DNA of 64,000 bases, from NCBI RefSeq assembly GCF_000247695.1, contig NW_004624730.1, forward strand, positions 26,205,051 to 26,269,050. The letters run 5' to 3'. Below, piece by piece: positions 11,820-23,650 of this stretch (positions are counted from its first letter, which is position 1; the number at the start of each line of letters is the position of its first letter). Position numbers and translations under genes: made by a program. The notes beneath the pieces are model-generated. The model worked only from the letters and a program-made list of their open reading frames with translations, did no database searches and was not told where the DNA came from. The stretch is from Heterocephalus glaber (Eukaryota > Chordata > Mammalia > Rodentia > Bathyergidae).

Positions 11820-12400
11820 TTGTGATATGTCACCCTAACTTGAGTAAGAACTGCCTGTCTACCAAATTAGTGAAGTTCCAAGTGTGTCTGTGGATGACTG
11901 ATGTGCAGGCCATCAAACTGAGAGAGGGAAAACCCACTCTGGATGTGGGTAACACCAACCAAGAGGCTGGTAGCCTGGACAGAATAAAAAGGGAAAGAAG
12001 AAGGAAGTGTGTCCACTTTGGAGAGCTCTGGTCTTCACTATTACCTTTAGCGATGCTGGTCTCCAGTTTCTTGAGCCTTCAGCTCAGACTATGCAGAATA
12101 TTCAGCCTTCCAACACAAACTCACACAGGGGACTCTACAGTGAGCATCCAGGCCTTCACCCTTCCTCCACTACTGCATCAGCACAGACAGCCATTTTGGA
12201 TTCTTCCACCTCAGATCCTGCAGAGAGCCATTGTGATTCTTCTACTTCCAATTCTGTAAATATATCTAGTAAGTTCCTTTGTATAATTATATTTTAGATT
12301 GATTTTGTTCCTCTAGATGACCCTATTACAACAGTTTCCCCAAAATGGTTCTGGTATAGGAGGTTCAAGCCTACACATGATACATAAAGAAACAGTGAGA
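11820..12400. other. intergenic, possibly old LTR, unresolved
   Basis: Two overlapping open frames (11822-12259, 145 codons; 12007-12297). The sequence has a faint resemblance to retroviral LTR tails but I could not assign a family. Confidence 0.3.
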
Positions 12401-12404
12401 TACA

Positions 12405-12730
12405 GATGCTCTTCACTTTAGAATGGGATTAATTTTTATGTTCTAATTAAGCCTCGTGTAAGCTGAAAACATCATAAGATGAACATTTTTAAATTTGCCT
12501 AATCTACCAACATTACAGCTTCATGACATATCACAAGTGAGTTGTTTGCTCTCAGGATCCTGTGGCCAACTGGGAGTTGGGCTATTGTGCCCCATATTGC
12601 TGGCCCAGGAAAAGATAAAAATTCAAAATTTGAAGTACAGTTTACAATGGCTGGCTTATCATTTTTGCAGTATTGTGAAGATGAAAAATCCTAAATTCAA
12701 TAGCTATTGTAATTTTATGTTCAAGACCTA
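12405..12730 (+). mobile_element. Tigger-like non-autonomous DNA element
   Basis: Starts CAGATGCTCTTCACTTTAGA and continues AGCTGAAAACATCATAAGAT, similar to common mariner/pogo-type elements with repeated 'CGTAAGT' motifs. Ends are not resolved. Confidence 0.45.
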
Positions 12731-12734
12731 GTGC

Positions 12735-13080
12735 AATCTGTTTGAGGACCACCTTTGCAAATAAATCACTTATTCTTTCTCATCTACTTTTTGTTTTTTG
12801 GAATTGATGTTGTCAACTTTCCAGTAGCTTTGTAGTAGTCACTCTGGATTACTAAACAACTATTGTTTGCAGAGAATTTAACGCCTGAGGCTCCTTGCTG
12901 GTCTTAGGTTGGGTGTAAGAGATGGTGAGCAGTGAAGGGTGTGACCACATTACAGAACTATTTCTCAACTTCCTAGAAAAATGACAAATTGACCATTTCA
13001 AGACTTGTGAAACAGATTAACCAAAACAATTGGGTTACCTAACCAGAATTACCATAACCCAAGACTTTCTGGGTAGGAAA
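12735..13080. other. intergenic, nothing recognised
   Basis: No gene or repeat call. Confidence 0.4.
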
Positions 13081-13084
13081 GTCA

Positions 13085-13235
13085 GTTCTGTACTGCGGTT
13101 CAAATTCTACTTTCTCCACTTATATTCAATATAACTTCTCTGTGTCTCAGTTTCCTTGCTTGTAAAATAAATATATAACACCTACCTCACTGAGTTGGTA
13201 TAAAGATAAAATGAAGGACTTAACGAATCTAGTTG
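13085..13235 (+). mobile_element. MIR fragment
   Basis: TGTGTCTCAGTTTCCTTGCT followed by TGTAAAATAAATATATAACA and ACCTCACTGAGTTGGTATAA: classic MIR core and tail. Confidence 0.8.
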
Positions 13236-13524
13236 ATAAGGATAGCTCTAGGAATCAATAGCCAATACCCACTCTATTTCAGGTGAAGACCACAAAATCA
13301 TTGTGAGCACACTAGGGTGTGGTTGCAGGGAATGTGGAACTCTAAGTGAAAGAAAAAAAGTAGAATTAAAAAGTATGTTTAATTTAAGCGTTTCAAACAA
13401 ATTATTAAAACCACAGTGGTCTGGCGTTTGTTTTACAAGGCTTTATCCTTAGCCTCCTTGGTAGTTTTAAGCCACACTCTGTACCTTTTCGGCTCCCATG
13501 GTGGGGGGCAGGGAGGCAGGTGCC

Positions 13525-13680
13525 CGGCGGGGGCGGGGGCGCGGGCGGGAGCGGGTCCCGGGCGTGGACCGCAGAGGCGCGGCGCACGTCCCGCAGCCGA
13601 CCGGGAGGATGCGAGCGCGAGCGTGCGCGCCCACGTGACGGCCGCTATAAGAGCGCTCGGGCCGCCTCTCGCCTCCCGCC
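13525..13680 (+). promoter_or_regulatory. GYG1 core promoter (GC boxes, E-box, TATA-like)
   Basis: A run of GGGGCGG-type GC boxes at about 13525-13550 is followed by CACGTG at 13632-13637 (E-box; the context CCACGTGAC resembles sites bound by MITF/TFE or USF factors) and by CTATAAGAG with TATAA at 13646-13650. If the TATA-like box is used, transcription would begin near 13675, giving a 5' UTR of about 105 bases. Spacing and motifs are seen; use of them is inferred. Confidence 0.6.
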
Positions 13681-13780
13681 GCGCCTCCCGCTGGCCTCGC
13701 TCCTCTCCCGGCCGCGGAGGTCTGGGGGTCTCGGGGTACAGAGCTGCATCTGCGGCGGCCGCCCGCGCCCGGACGGCACC

Positions 13781-13787
13781 ATGGCAG
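13781..13787 (+). CDS. GYG1: GYG1 coding exon 1 (start codon)
   Basis: The ATG at 13781 sits in a strong Kozak context (GGCACC-ATG-G). Only seven coding bases (Met, Ala and the first base of Asp3) precede the GT donor at 13788. The 5' UTR lies upstream in the CpG island. This start is chosen because joining to exon 2 gives the expected N-terminus (M-A-D-Q-A-F) and human glycogenin-1 has the same split after seven bases. Confidence 0.93.
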
Positions 13788-16756
13788 GTACGCGTGCTGC
13801 CCCCCGCCCCTCCGGCTCCGCGTCCCTGGAGGTGACAGCCGGCTGCCGCCCCGGCCCGGCCCCGGGAGCCCCGGCAGGGTGGCGACGCCGCGAAGTTGCA
13901 GCCGCCGGTGTCCGCACCGCCCCTCCGCGCAGGAAGAGGGCACCGGGCAGAGCCGCGCCCGGCCCCCGTTCCGGCTTCCGTCTCCTCGCCCTTCCTCTCT
14001 CCTCCTCTCCCCTCCCGGGCAGGGCGGGCGGTGGAGCGGCTGCGGCCCGGCCCCCTGGGGTGTGTGGACCCAACACTTCCCGGCTTGCGGAGCCTCCTCG
14101 GCCTCCCGCAGGCAGCAGCCCCGGGGAAGGGGCGGTCGCGAGGCGGGGACACTAGCAGCCTCCACCGGGCCGCCCTCGCAGGCCTGGCTGCTGGGCTGAT
14201 CCTATTTTTAGGCCTTTGGGGCCGGGTTTCAGGGAGCTGGGAGCCCGACTAGCGTCCCCGGGGCGAACCTCCGCCCCGCTTGTTGCGGAGTGTCTGGGCC
14301 TCTAGGTAAATCTGCCTATGGATTGGGGAGCTCGGGGTACCCGGTCCTCCCCAGTCGTTGAGGCTCATAGCCGGCATTATACCAGCAGTTGAACTGCCAG
14401 AAGCTTGCAGGTGTAACTCAGAGTTCAGCTGTCTTTAGTAAGGTTAAATTCCTAGCCAGCTGTCATTGGGCTTCTCCAGTTCATTTATAGTGTTTGTGAA
14501 GTCTGGTGTGTTCGTCTGTGTTCTAAGCATTTGTCTTCCCCCTTATTTAGTCTCGGAAATCGTCCATGCCCTTGCTTCCCGAAATCCTTGACTCCTACCC
14601 ACATTAAACTTTTCTCCACAGTCTCCTGGAATCTGAATCCCTATAGCGTTAAAACATATGTCGTTCTCAGATGACTTTGAAATGTTACTGCCTCGTGATA
14701 GGTTGAAAATAATGGAAGCAAGCACAGGCAGAGGCTCATGGCATGTCGAGTGGCAGTTGTCACTGTTCTGAGCCTTCTTACCGTGTGATGGGGTGGGGAA
14801 CGCCAGTCTTTCTGCAGCTTAGTAGTGGCCTGCTCCTCGGGTCAGGGCCGGGGATGTGTTGTTCCCTTGGACGAGCCACAGCTGCCTCTCTCACTTCTCA
14901 ATGGAATTTCCACCACTTCCAGCCTCCACGTTTGAAAATGGGCAAGGAAGAATGAGGAAACCCAGACAGAAAGAGAGTGGTGACTTCATGACAGTGTCCT
15001 AACTCCTTGGGTGAGCCACAGTGCCCCCAAGTGACCCCTGCCAGAGTTTGATTATAAGTGCCCTAGGTGTTTGAATGCCCACCAACCTGCTAACGCTATA
15101 ATCCCTCGGAGGTGGAGGCTAGAATTGTCCCGGGGAAAGACACGAGAAATTTTAAAGGCTAGAAGGGTGAGTGATGATTGCTCAGTAGGAAGTTCCTTAT
15201 TTGTTCAGAAGCCATGCCTTCTGTTCTTTAATGAGTGATAATTGAAGAACTAAGCCCCTGTATGTATACGGTGGTGGTGGTGGGGGATTCAAGGGCTAGG
15301 TAGGGGATACTGGTTGCTTCTTCAAAAAGGAGGAAGCAGGTTTGTTAGAGCTCAGGTGGTTTCTAAATCAATTGAATAATGATTAGTCATTTAATGGCAG
15401 CAATAGGGAGGGAAGACCTCTTTTCCTCTTTGAAGCTGGGTTTTGCTCCAGACAGAGGAAGAAGTGAGTGTGAAAACCCAACGCGTGGGCAAGCCTGTCA
15501 TGTTGCACTCCTGTAATCCGAGGCTACTTGGGAGGCTGAGTAGAGGATCACAAGTTTGGGACCAGTCTGAGCAACTGAGCAAAACCCTGTCTCAGGATAG
15601 ATAGATAGAAGGACTGGGGATGTGGTTTAGTGGTAAAACACTTGCCTAGCTTGGATGAAACCCTGGATTCAATCCCCAGTAACACCCCCCTCCCCCGCCT
15701 CCACCACACACAGACGCGCGCGCGCGCGCACACACACACACACACACGTGCTCATGCATATGCAGGCTAATTTTTGCTGAATTATTGTTTTGAAAAGGAC
15801 CCTGGGGAAAGACTTTGTCCAGGTAAGATATTGTAATGAGTGATTTTTTTTTTCTTCATATCAAGATCAGGCCTTTGTGACACTGACCACAAATGATGCC
15901 TACGCCAAAGGTGCCCTGGTCCTAGGCTCGTCTCTGAAACAGCACAGGACCACCAGGAGGCTGGTTGTGCTTGCCACCCCACAGGTCTCAGACTCTATGA
16001 GGTGAGGACCAAGCTGCCTGCCTGTCTGTCTGTCTTTGGGAACCTTAATGCCTGCCCATCTGTCCATCCTTAAGATTCTGACATCCTTCTTCCCATTTCT
16101 GACATCAGTGGACATTGAAATCACATCCTTTTCAGGGTTAGACACTGAGTAGAAAAAGATGAGAATTGCTGAAAGACTCCTGGGTCTGAAACCTTTTAGT
16201 TTTGGGGAGCTACTCAGACCAGGCTCTCTTCTAGGATGCAGTGCTCTGGTCTTCTTCCTGGTTGCAACTAGGATGAAGAGGACTTTCTCTTCACCAGGTC
16301 TGTGACTTACTGTTTCACTCTTCATTCCCTGCTGGACTGCACCTTTATATCTTCACAGTTAACTTACTCCTTTCCCAGAATGCATCAGTGGCTACAGTGT
16401 TTCTCATTTTAAATCAGCTATACTCTCAGGTAACTTTGTATACAAAGTAGCAATATTCTCCATTGCCAGTTGACATTTGTAACCTGAAGTGCTTCATTCA
16501 TAACATAATATACTGAAATCTTTATCAAAGGGCTTTCTGAACTAAGGGTTTTGCTTGGGGAAGCATCCTGCAAGGCACAAGCTGCTTGTTCAATTTGATT
16601 TGTTGAAATTAAATGTTGATCTAAATGAACTACTAGTTTCTAAATATTAACTTTTGGGCACAGTAGCAGTTTTGTGTTGTTTATTTTTGCAGTCTCCTAG
16701 CCCTTTAGAAATTGAAACATACATATCCCAAGGGGATCTAAGAGGTCTCATATACA

Positions 16757-16820
<64 letters not shown>

Positions 16821-19800
16821 ACACTAATGGCCTTGTTTCTAAATGTTAGATGCCAAAAAGGCTGTTTTCTAATGTGTAGTCCATTAGTGAGGATGGAGTC
16901 AGAGGACAGACCTACTCTTCAGTGGTGCCTCTTGTTTCTTATCAAAAATATCAAGCTTACTATGTGAACTAAAGCATATTTTTTGCAGTTTTGGATATAG
17001 AATACAGTACCACTTTTTTGTACAAATCTGTTAATGCTGAAATGTTTGTGTCATATATTTTCTCTCATGCTTTAGTATCTTACCTAAGTCTACTCCACCC
17101 CCCACCCCCTTAGAAGCTCTCTAAAATAAAGATTTAGCTAATTCTGTGCGTGGAGAAGTGTTGTACCTTACAGACCAAAGTGAGTCTCATTATGCCTAAA
17201 TAGAATAATAAGCATGCAACCAATTCTGATTACATTGGAGTCTAAAAAGAAAAATGGCAAACTAGTAGCTAAGTCTTTTAACTTCTTTCAGGACACACAG
17301 CTTCAGGCAATTGTCAGCCAGTTGCTTTAGCAAAAGTGATTACATATAGGCTTCATTACACATATTCTACGTACATTATTTAGTATCATTTGTAAAACAT
17401 ATGCAGTAGTCAGTATCAGTTCTAAAATGTCATTGTCAAATATGCAGGCAGTTACAAAGATATACTTAATGACTTACCAGGTTATTTTCCCAAGGTGTCT
17501 ATTATTCAGTGCCACAATAAAAAATACAAAACAACTTTTATAATGTTTTAAGAACAGTACTTCAGTCTTACCATAAACAGTTATTAATTTAATGAAATTA
17601 ATTGCACAGGCAAATGAATACAGTTTGTTCCAAAATAAATTAAGACTGATTTAAGAGGGTGTACTATCAAACTGACAGATTGTTCTGTTAATTGATGGAT
17701 AGAGCAACAAGGCAACAATCTTTCATGAGACGGGTCACTTATGAAAAGATTCTAAGTGCTATTTTCTGGAATTTGTTTTGACAGAAAAGTTTTAGAGAAA
17801 GTCTTTGATGAAGTTATCATGGTAGATGTCTTGGATAGTGGCGATTCTGCTCATCTCACCTTAATGAAGAGGCCTGAGTTGGGTGTCACGCTGACAAAAC
17901 TTCACTGCTGGTCACTTACACAGTATTCAAAGTGTGTGTTCATGGATGCAGATACTCTGGTGAGTGTGGCTTTGAGGGCTCGCTGGATAGATGCACATAG
18001 TAATGGAGACCTGGTAGGCATTTGAGGAATGCTGTCAAGACTTGAGCATAAAGTTCAGATAAAAACAGTGTCAAAGAAAGTGTCAAGTGATGAAAGAGAG
18101 TAGTTCCAGACTACCTTGTAGCTGTCATCATCTTTTGTGTTAGGATTTCAGAAAAATGCTCCAGCAAAACATTTCTGTAATGCCTTTCTCCCCTTTCAAT
18201 CAGGTCCTAGTAAATATTGATGATCTTTTTGAGAGAGAAGAATTGTCAGCAGCACCAGACCCAGGGTGGCCTGACTGCTTCAACTCCGGAGTCTTTGTCT
18301 ATCAGCCCTCAGTTGAAACGTATAGCCGGCTGTTGCATCTTGCTTCTGAGCAAGGTAGCTTTGATGGTATGTACCTGCTATCTTCATATATGGGGTTTCT
18401 AGGGGCTCTTGTTCTCAGAGGTGTAAATGCCGTGGTTTCTTGTACCTGGAGTATAAATGAGACGTAGCGAGCAATTTAAATTGTGTTCTTTTGGGAAACA
18501 CTTGTGTGTGTGTGTACATCTTTTTAACCTATAGATGAATAAGATTAACCTAAAGTAGAAAACTTCACAGGGCTTGCCATTAAATGGCCTAAATTATAGT
18601 ATGATAAATTACAGCATGATAAATGTACAATGATTGTTCAAAAATAGGAAAAAAATGTTTTACAAATAACAAACTTTCTGACTTTAGGACTGAGAGTGTA
18701 ACTATGCCTGCCCAGCATACATGAGGCTCTGGCTTCAGTCCCCAGCACAGAAAACAAAACAAAATAACAACAACAAAAACACACAACTTCTGTCTTTAAA
18801 CCTGGGTAAACTTCAGCTCAAGAGTGTCCGACAGCCACTGTTAATATGAAGATCAAGCCTCCATGGCAACTTGGGGAATAAACTTAATAATTTGGTTGTC
18901 ATCCTCTTGGGAGACATTAAAAGTGAAGACAGAAAGTTTGTGTGAATGATCTTTGCTTCCAAACTCTCATTTTCTTAAGGCTGTGTGTCAGCTCAAGTGG
19001 TATCTGCAAGGCTGAAGAGCAGAGCACAGACAAAGTTGGAGAGCATTTTCTGTCGTGTACACGGGGGTTGACTCGTCATGGTATAGGGCACATGTCCTTT
19101 GGAGAATTTTTTTTTTTTGTTCTTTTTTTTTAAATCAAACCCAAGGCCTCAAACATGCTAAGCAAGTGCTGTCCCACTGGTGAATTTTGATCAAATAAAT
19201 TAAATATTCTTCCACATCAGGCTGATCTCTGAAATAATAAGCCATTTTTAAAAAGACAGAAAACAAAACCACACAAGGTGAAATGAGAAAATTATTTTTG
19301 GTGGTTCTTTTAGAAAAAGAAAATACCCAGTATAGATAGAAAGAAGGACATGGTGTAAGAAGCTGGCCAAGCAGTGACTTAGCATGTGCTATGTGACATT
19401 ATGGCAGCAGCACAGGCAGGGAGTGCGAGGAGGAACAGAGGCCTGAGCCCTGCAGCAGACACCTGCACCAGGGGCTTTTTCCTGCTTTGTTCCCTCTGAA
19501 GTATCTGAGACTTGCAGTAATACATCTTTTGGAATTAGCAAAACAAGCTTTTCTCAGTAAACGTAAGATTCAGCCCTCTGTACGAGTAAGAGATTCATTT
19601 CTATTAAGTAGTTATAAAGTTTAAAATAAAAATCTTAAAACTTTTTAAAAAGAAACCTAACAGATTATTAAATTAAGTTAGAAACTGAAACTTTAAACAT
19701 TTCAAAGTATACATAAAGGCTGAGGCAGGAGAATCACTATGAGTTCGAGGCCAGCCTGGGATACATAGTGCCTCAAACAAAAAGAACAATCCAAGTATAC

Positions 19801-22800
19801 ATAAAACTGAAACTGGGTTTTTGTTCTTGCTGTTCACAAAATTGAGTTCTGTGTTTAGTCATTTGATTTTGAATTTGGAATTTGTAACTATATGAAATCT
19901 CATTGAAAAGGATAAGGAAATTTAAATTTCAATCTTGTTTCACTATTTGGCTGGTATACATTCTAAGCCAGTAGTTTTGAATTGGGAAATTCTGGGACAC
20001 TTGGTAATGTCTGGAAACATTTTTGTCTTAACTGAGGGAGGGCAGGTGCTGTGGCATCTGGCAAATAGAAGCCAGGGATGCAGCAAAACATCCTGTAGCA
20101 CATAGGATAGCCCTTCACAACAAAGAATTATCCAGTCCACAATGTCACTCATGCTGAGGATAAGAAACTTCTCTATGCTAAGACATTAAATGCTGTAAAG
20201 TAGAATAGAAGTATCTGACCATAATGAATGGCAGCATCTGACAAGAAGTGTAGTCTTGTTTTAAGCAATCTGAGTAAGAAAATAACATGCTGAATATTCA
20301 GTGTGGCTGACAAAACTATTTCACTTTACCACATGTTTTTAGATCTTACTATTTTCCTTTAAGGAACGAAAGCTGTATTAGTATTCAAGTTCAGAGTTGT
20401 ATTGGTATTCAAGTTATTTCTACTGCTTATACAGAAACCGTTGCCTTTGCATAAAAGGAAGAGGAGAATATTTTTAGCAGAAGTCCACTATTTGTCTTAA
20501 CCTTCCTGTCAGAGTGTGACTTTCTTCATCTCTCTTTTAATTTGAAGGAAGTAAATGCAATTCAGCCACTCAGTGTAACTATTCTCAATTTCAGTAAGTG
20601 AATCACATTTTAAATAGATCTTGTGACCTGCCAACTGCCTGAAATCCATATGATTTTAATCTGAAAAGAGAATCGAATCTAGCTTCTAACCTAGAAGAGT
20701 ATTACATGTCGTTGTTGGGAGATAAGAATTTAGATACCAAACAGCTGTGTGCCACAGTAAATTATCCAGAGTACACTTTTAGAATATGAAACTAATTAAC
20801 TGGGGGAGACAACCTGACCATCCACTGTGTCCTAGAGTCTAGAGGCACGATGGATTTGTTGTTAAGCAGCCTGAAAGTGTGTACAGTGCTAAGCTAGAAA
20901 GCGTTTTCTGCTTTTTCAGCTAGAACCTGAAACCACTGTGAGAATCTCCCTGTGCCTGCTATCATGGTTCATTATTCAGCAGCAGGGTGTCCAGGCAGTG
21001 CCCTTCCTCAGAGGTATTCCATTTACTAGCTGGTTGTGAAGGACTGAATTTTCTCTCTTAATAGATATGCTTAATTGAGAGTTAAACAGTCATCTCTGCA
21101 AATGAGACCTTAGTTCTCTACATGTTTTTGTTTATCAGAAGCATAAACTAGTGGCTCTTAAATGAAAAGTTGTTTCCACTTGGAGTATGTGCCACTGAGT
21201 TTTACTTATTTAAAAAAAATCTCACTCCTTATCCTTGGCGTCTGCCCTTCTCTGGAGGGGTTTGCAATCTGCTTAGATCATTACCTGTGTGACAGAAAGA
21301 CTTACTGGACTTATGCTTGATATCAATAAAATATTTGTTTATAACCAATGTCCTTAGTCTATGGTAGTAACCTTGCTTTGCTTGAAGTTTTCAATGTATT
21401 ATATCTATTTTATAAGAATTATGTAAAAATAATGCAATTTTTATTTTAAAACTTATTTAAAAATTATTTATGTATCATGCCATGGGAACTAGGATGAATA
21501 TTTTCAGGTATTTCACCATTACATACATTCTTTTTAACTACCTACAGGTTGTCCCCAGGCTTATTCAACAGGGGCTGAAGTCCTAGAATTTTTAGGTTGG
21601 TGTTACAGAAGACTAGTTTTGCAGATGACTGTATCTGTCTGAATGTCTAAAAGTCCTGCTCAATCTCTTGCCCATGTTCAAAAGAAACTGATGGGGCCTG
21701 CTGTCCACTGACAAGTCCCATAGGTCGCTGGTAGCTGAAATTTTGCAGCAGCTTTTGTAGGGCTTCTAACATGAAGGATTGTAGTGGTCACTGTCCTAAT
21801 CAGCAGCCCTCTCATAACACCTTCTCACGCCATGCCTCTGGCCAAGAGAATAATCCTAATATGCCAAACCATGCTACGTATCCTGACCTCTTTTCTTTCC
21901 AAATATACAGGGTATTAGAATTTAGAACTAGTTAACTACATATCTAATTTGTGGCTGGCGACTAATTTTCCATAGTGAAGAGTCCTAAGCCCCCCAAGTT
22001 CCTATACTATTGTTTTGTTTTTTCAAATTGTCTCCACACTTTCTTCATCAATAGTTATTTTTCCTGAAAAGTTGAACAATACCTGTTGTGAAATAGATAT
22101 ATACTAGCATTTTATAGGATGTGACAAGATAAGGTTCAGTATTTATCAGTAAGAGGGGGAAAAGGTCATAGTGTAGAAGATACTAATCAAAAATTGTGTC
22201 CTCCATATACTCATGTGAAATGAAGCTGATGCACTTGATTCTTAATTTGAAAAAGTCAATCTGAATACACATTGAAGTTTCTTTTTCCTTGTGACTCTAA
22301 AGCATCTTAAATTAAGGGTACTTGTGCAATTGAAGAAATGAGTTTAGGGTTTGAAAATTGCTCTCTATTAAATTTCATTTGTATGTGTTTCAGTAACCTA
22401 AATCAGGAATTCATATTTTCCAATTTGTTTTTTTTTTTAAATCTTCATACTGTTTAGTTTAATTACTGTAACCTAAATATCCTAAACTTGTTACTTGTGT
22501 GCTGAGATTTTGGTCTATAGTTAAATTTTCAGAAAGAAGAAAAAATAGAGAATGAATTGGTGGTGCAGTACAGTGGACCCTTGACTTCTGAATTTGATCA
22601 GTTCCTGAGGGCTGGTTGTAACTAAAGTTGCTTGTAAGTCAATACAGCTGAGATCTGGATGCTTACCTGGGTACACACTATAGATAACAAGAGGCAGATG
22701 ACTCTTCCATTAACCTAATTAACCCAAGTTGTTCGTATGTCAGGCAGGTCGTAACTTAAGGGTCCATGATATTAAGCTTGGTTTTACTTTAAGCAGAATC

Positions 22801-23608
22801 CAAGATGTGCTATGAGGTGATTATACCTGCAATTTCCAAATTCTGAATGGACATTCATACTTTAGACAGAGTAGGAAAATGTTTTGAAATGTTTAACAGA
22901 AAGGATTTGGTCCTAAATTGACCTCACAGCTACCTTCTCTAATCTTCATAGTTAATTAGTCTTCATGTTGGACCTGCCCAAAAAAGGAATGAAAGATTGA
23001 GGTATTTCAAGATAGGGCTTGTCTTGTGCAAACCACAGGAGCTCAGAAACTCTGTTGTGCCTCAGTTGGTTTCCTGATGTGACAGGTTCTGCAGTGACCA
23101 TTAGCTTCCTTTGGGAAGCTCATTCTTGCCCTTATGGTATTTTATCAGTTGGTTTGAAAGTAACTCTTCTCTTGCATTCATGTCATTTAATTGATAGTTC
23201 AGGTAGTATCTTAAGATGAAAAACAAAAGCCATAACATATAATGGCAAAATGAATGTACATAAGTTTTTTTAATAAGGGCTATTTTTATCTCACGGTACC
23301 CATGAGTCTGGTTTTTAACTTACTCATGTCTTTGACTCTAGCTCTGTACCCAGCTGAGATCATCAACCCTGTGGGAAATAGGGAAGGAGGGACTAGCATA
23401 TTATGTGTACACAGGCTCTTATGCTAGTTACTTTGTTTTCATTTATTTCTCAATAGTCCTGTGAGGTGTACATTCACTCATTTAGCAAATATTTATGCTA
23501 TTTACCTATTACTGTGAGTTCATCATTGTTCAGGACAGCAGCTTGGCCTGAGCTGGTGGCAAAGCCAGGTCTTTCTCAATTCTGAGGCTATGTGGGTTTT
23601 TGGGTGGG

Positions 23609-23650
<42 letters not shown>

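Larger units (their letters stand above)
13500..14320. promoter_or_regulatory. CpG island over the GYG1 promoter, exon 1 and intron 1 start
   Basis: The only strongly GC-rich, CpG-dense stretch of the window, embedded in AT-rich repeats. It begins just upstream of the GYG1 start and decays by about 14.3 kb. This marks an unmethylated promoter of a broadly expressed gene. Long open frames on both strands inside it are a side effect of low TAA/TAG frequency, not genes. Confidence 0.9.
13788..15865 (+). other. GYG1 intron 1
   Basis: Starts GTACGC inside the CpG island and ends TTCATATCAAG. Contains a B4-like SINE and a (CG/CA)n repeat near its 3' end. The rest shows no exon. Confidence 0.85.

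Noticed and set aside
11822..12297. Overlapping 145- and 96-codon frames upstream of GYG1
   Set aside because: No recognisable domain, no splice or promoter context; the sequence looks repeat-derived.
13416..14252. Several open frames of 106-239 codons on both strands of the CpG island
   Set aside because: GC-rich DNA lacks stop codons by composition; the translations are Pro/Arg/Gly/Ala-rich without domains and overlap the GYG1 promoter and exon 1.
15900..16325. 141-codon minus-strand frame over GYG1 exon 2
   Set aside because: Antisense to a conserved coding exon; exon 2 on the plus strand explains the sequence.
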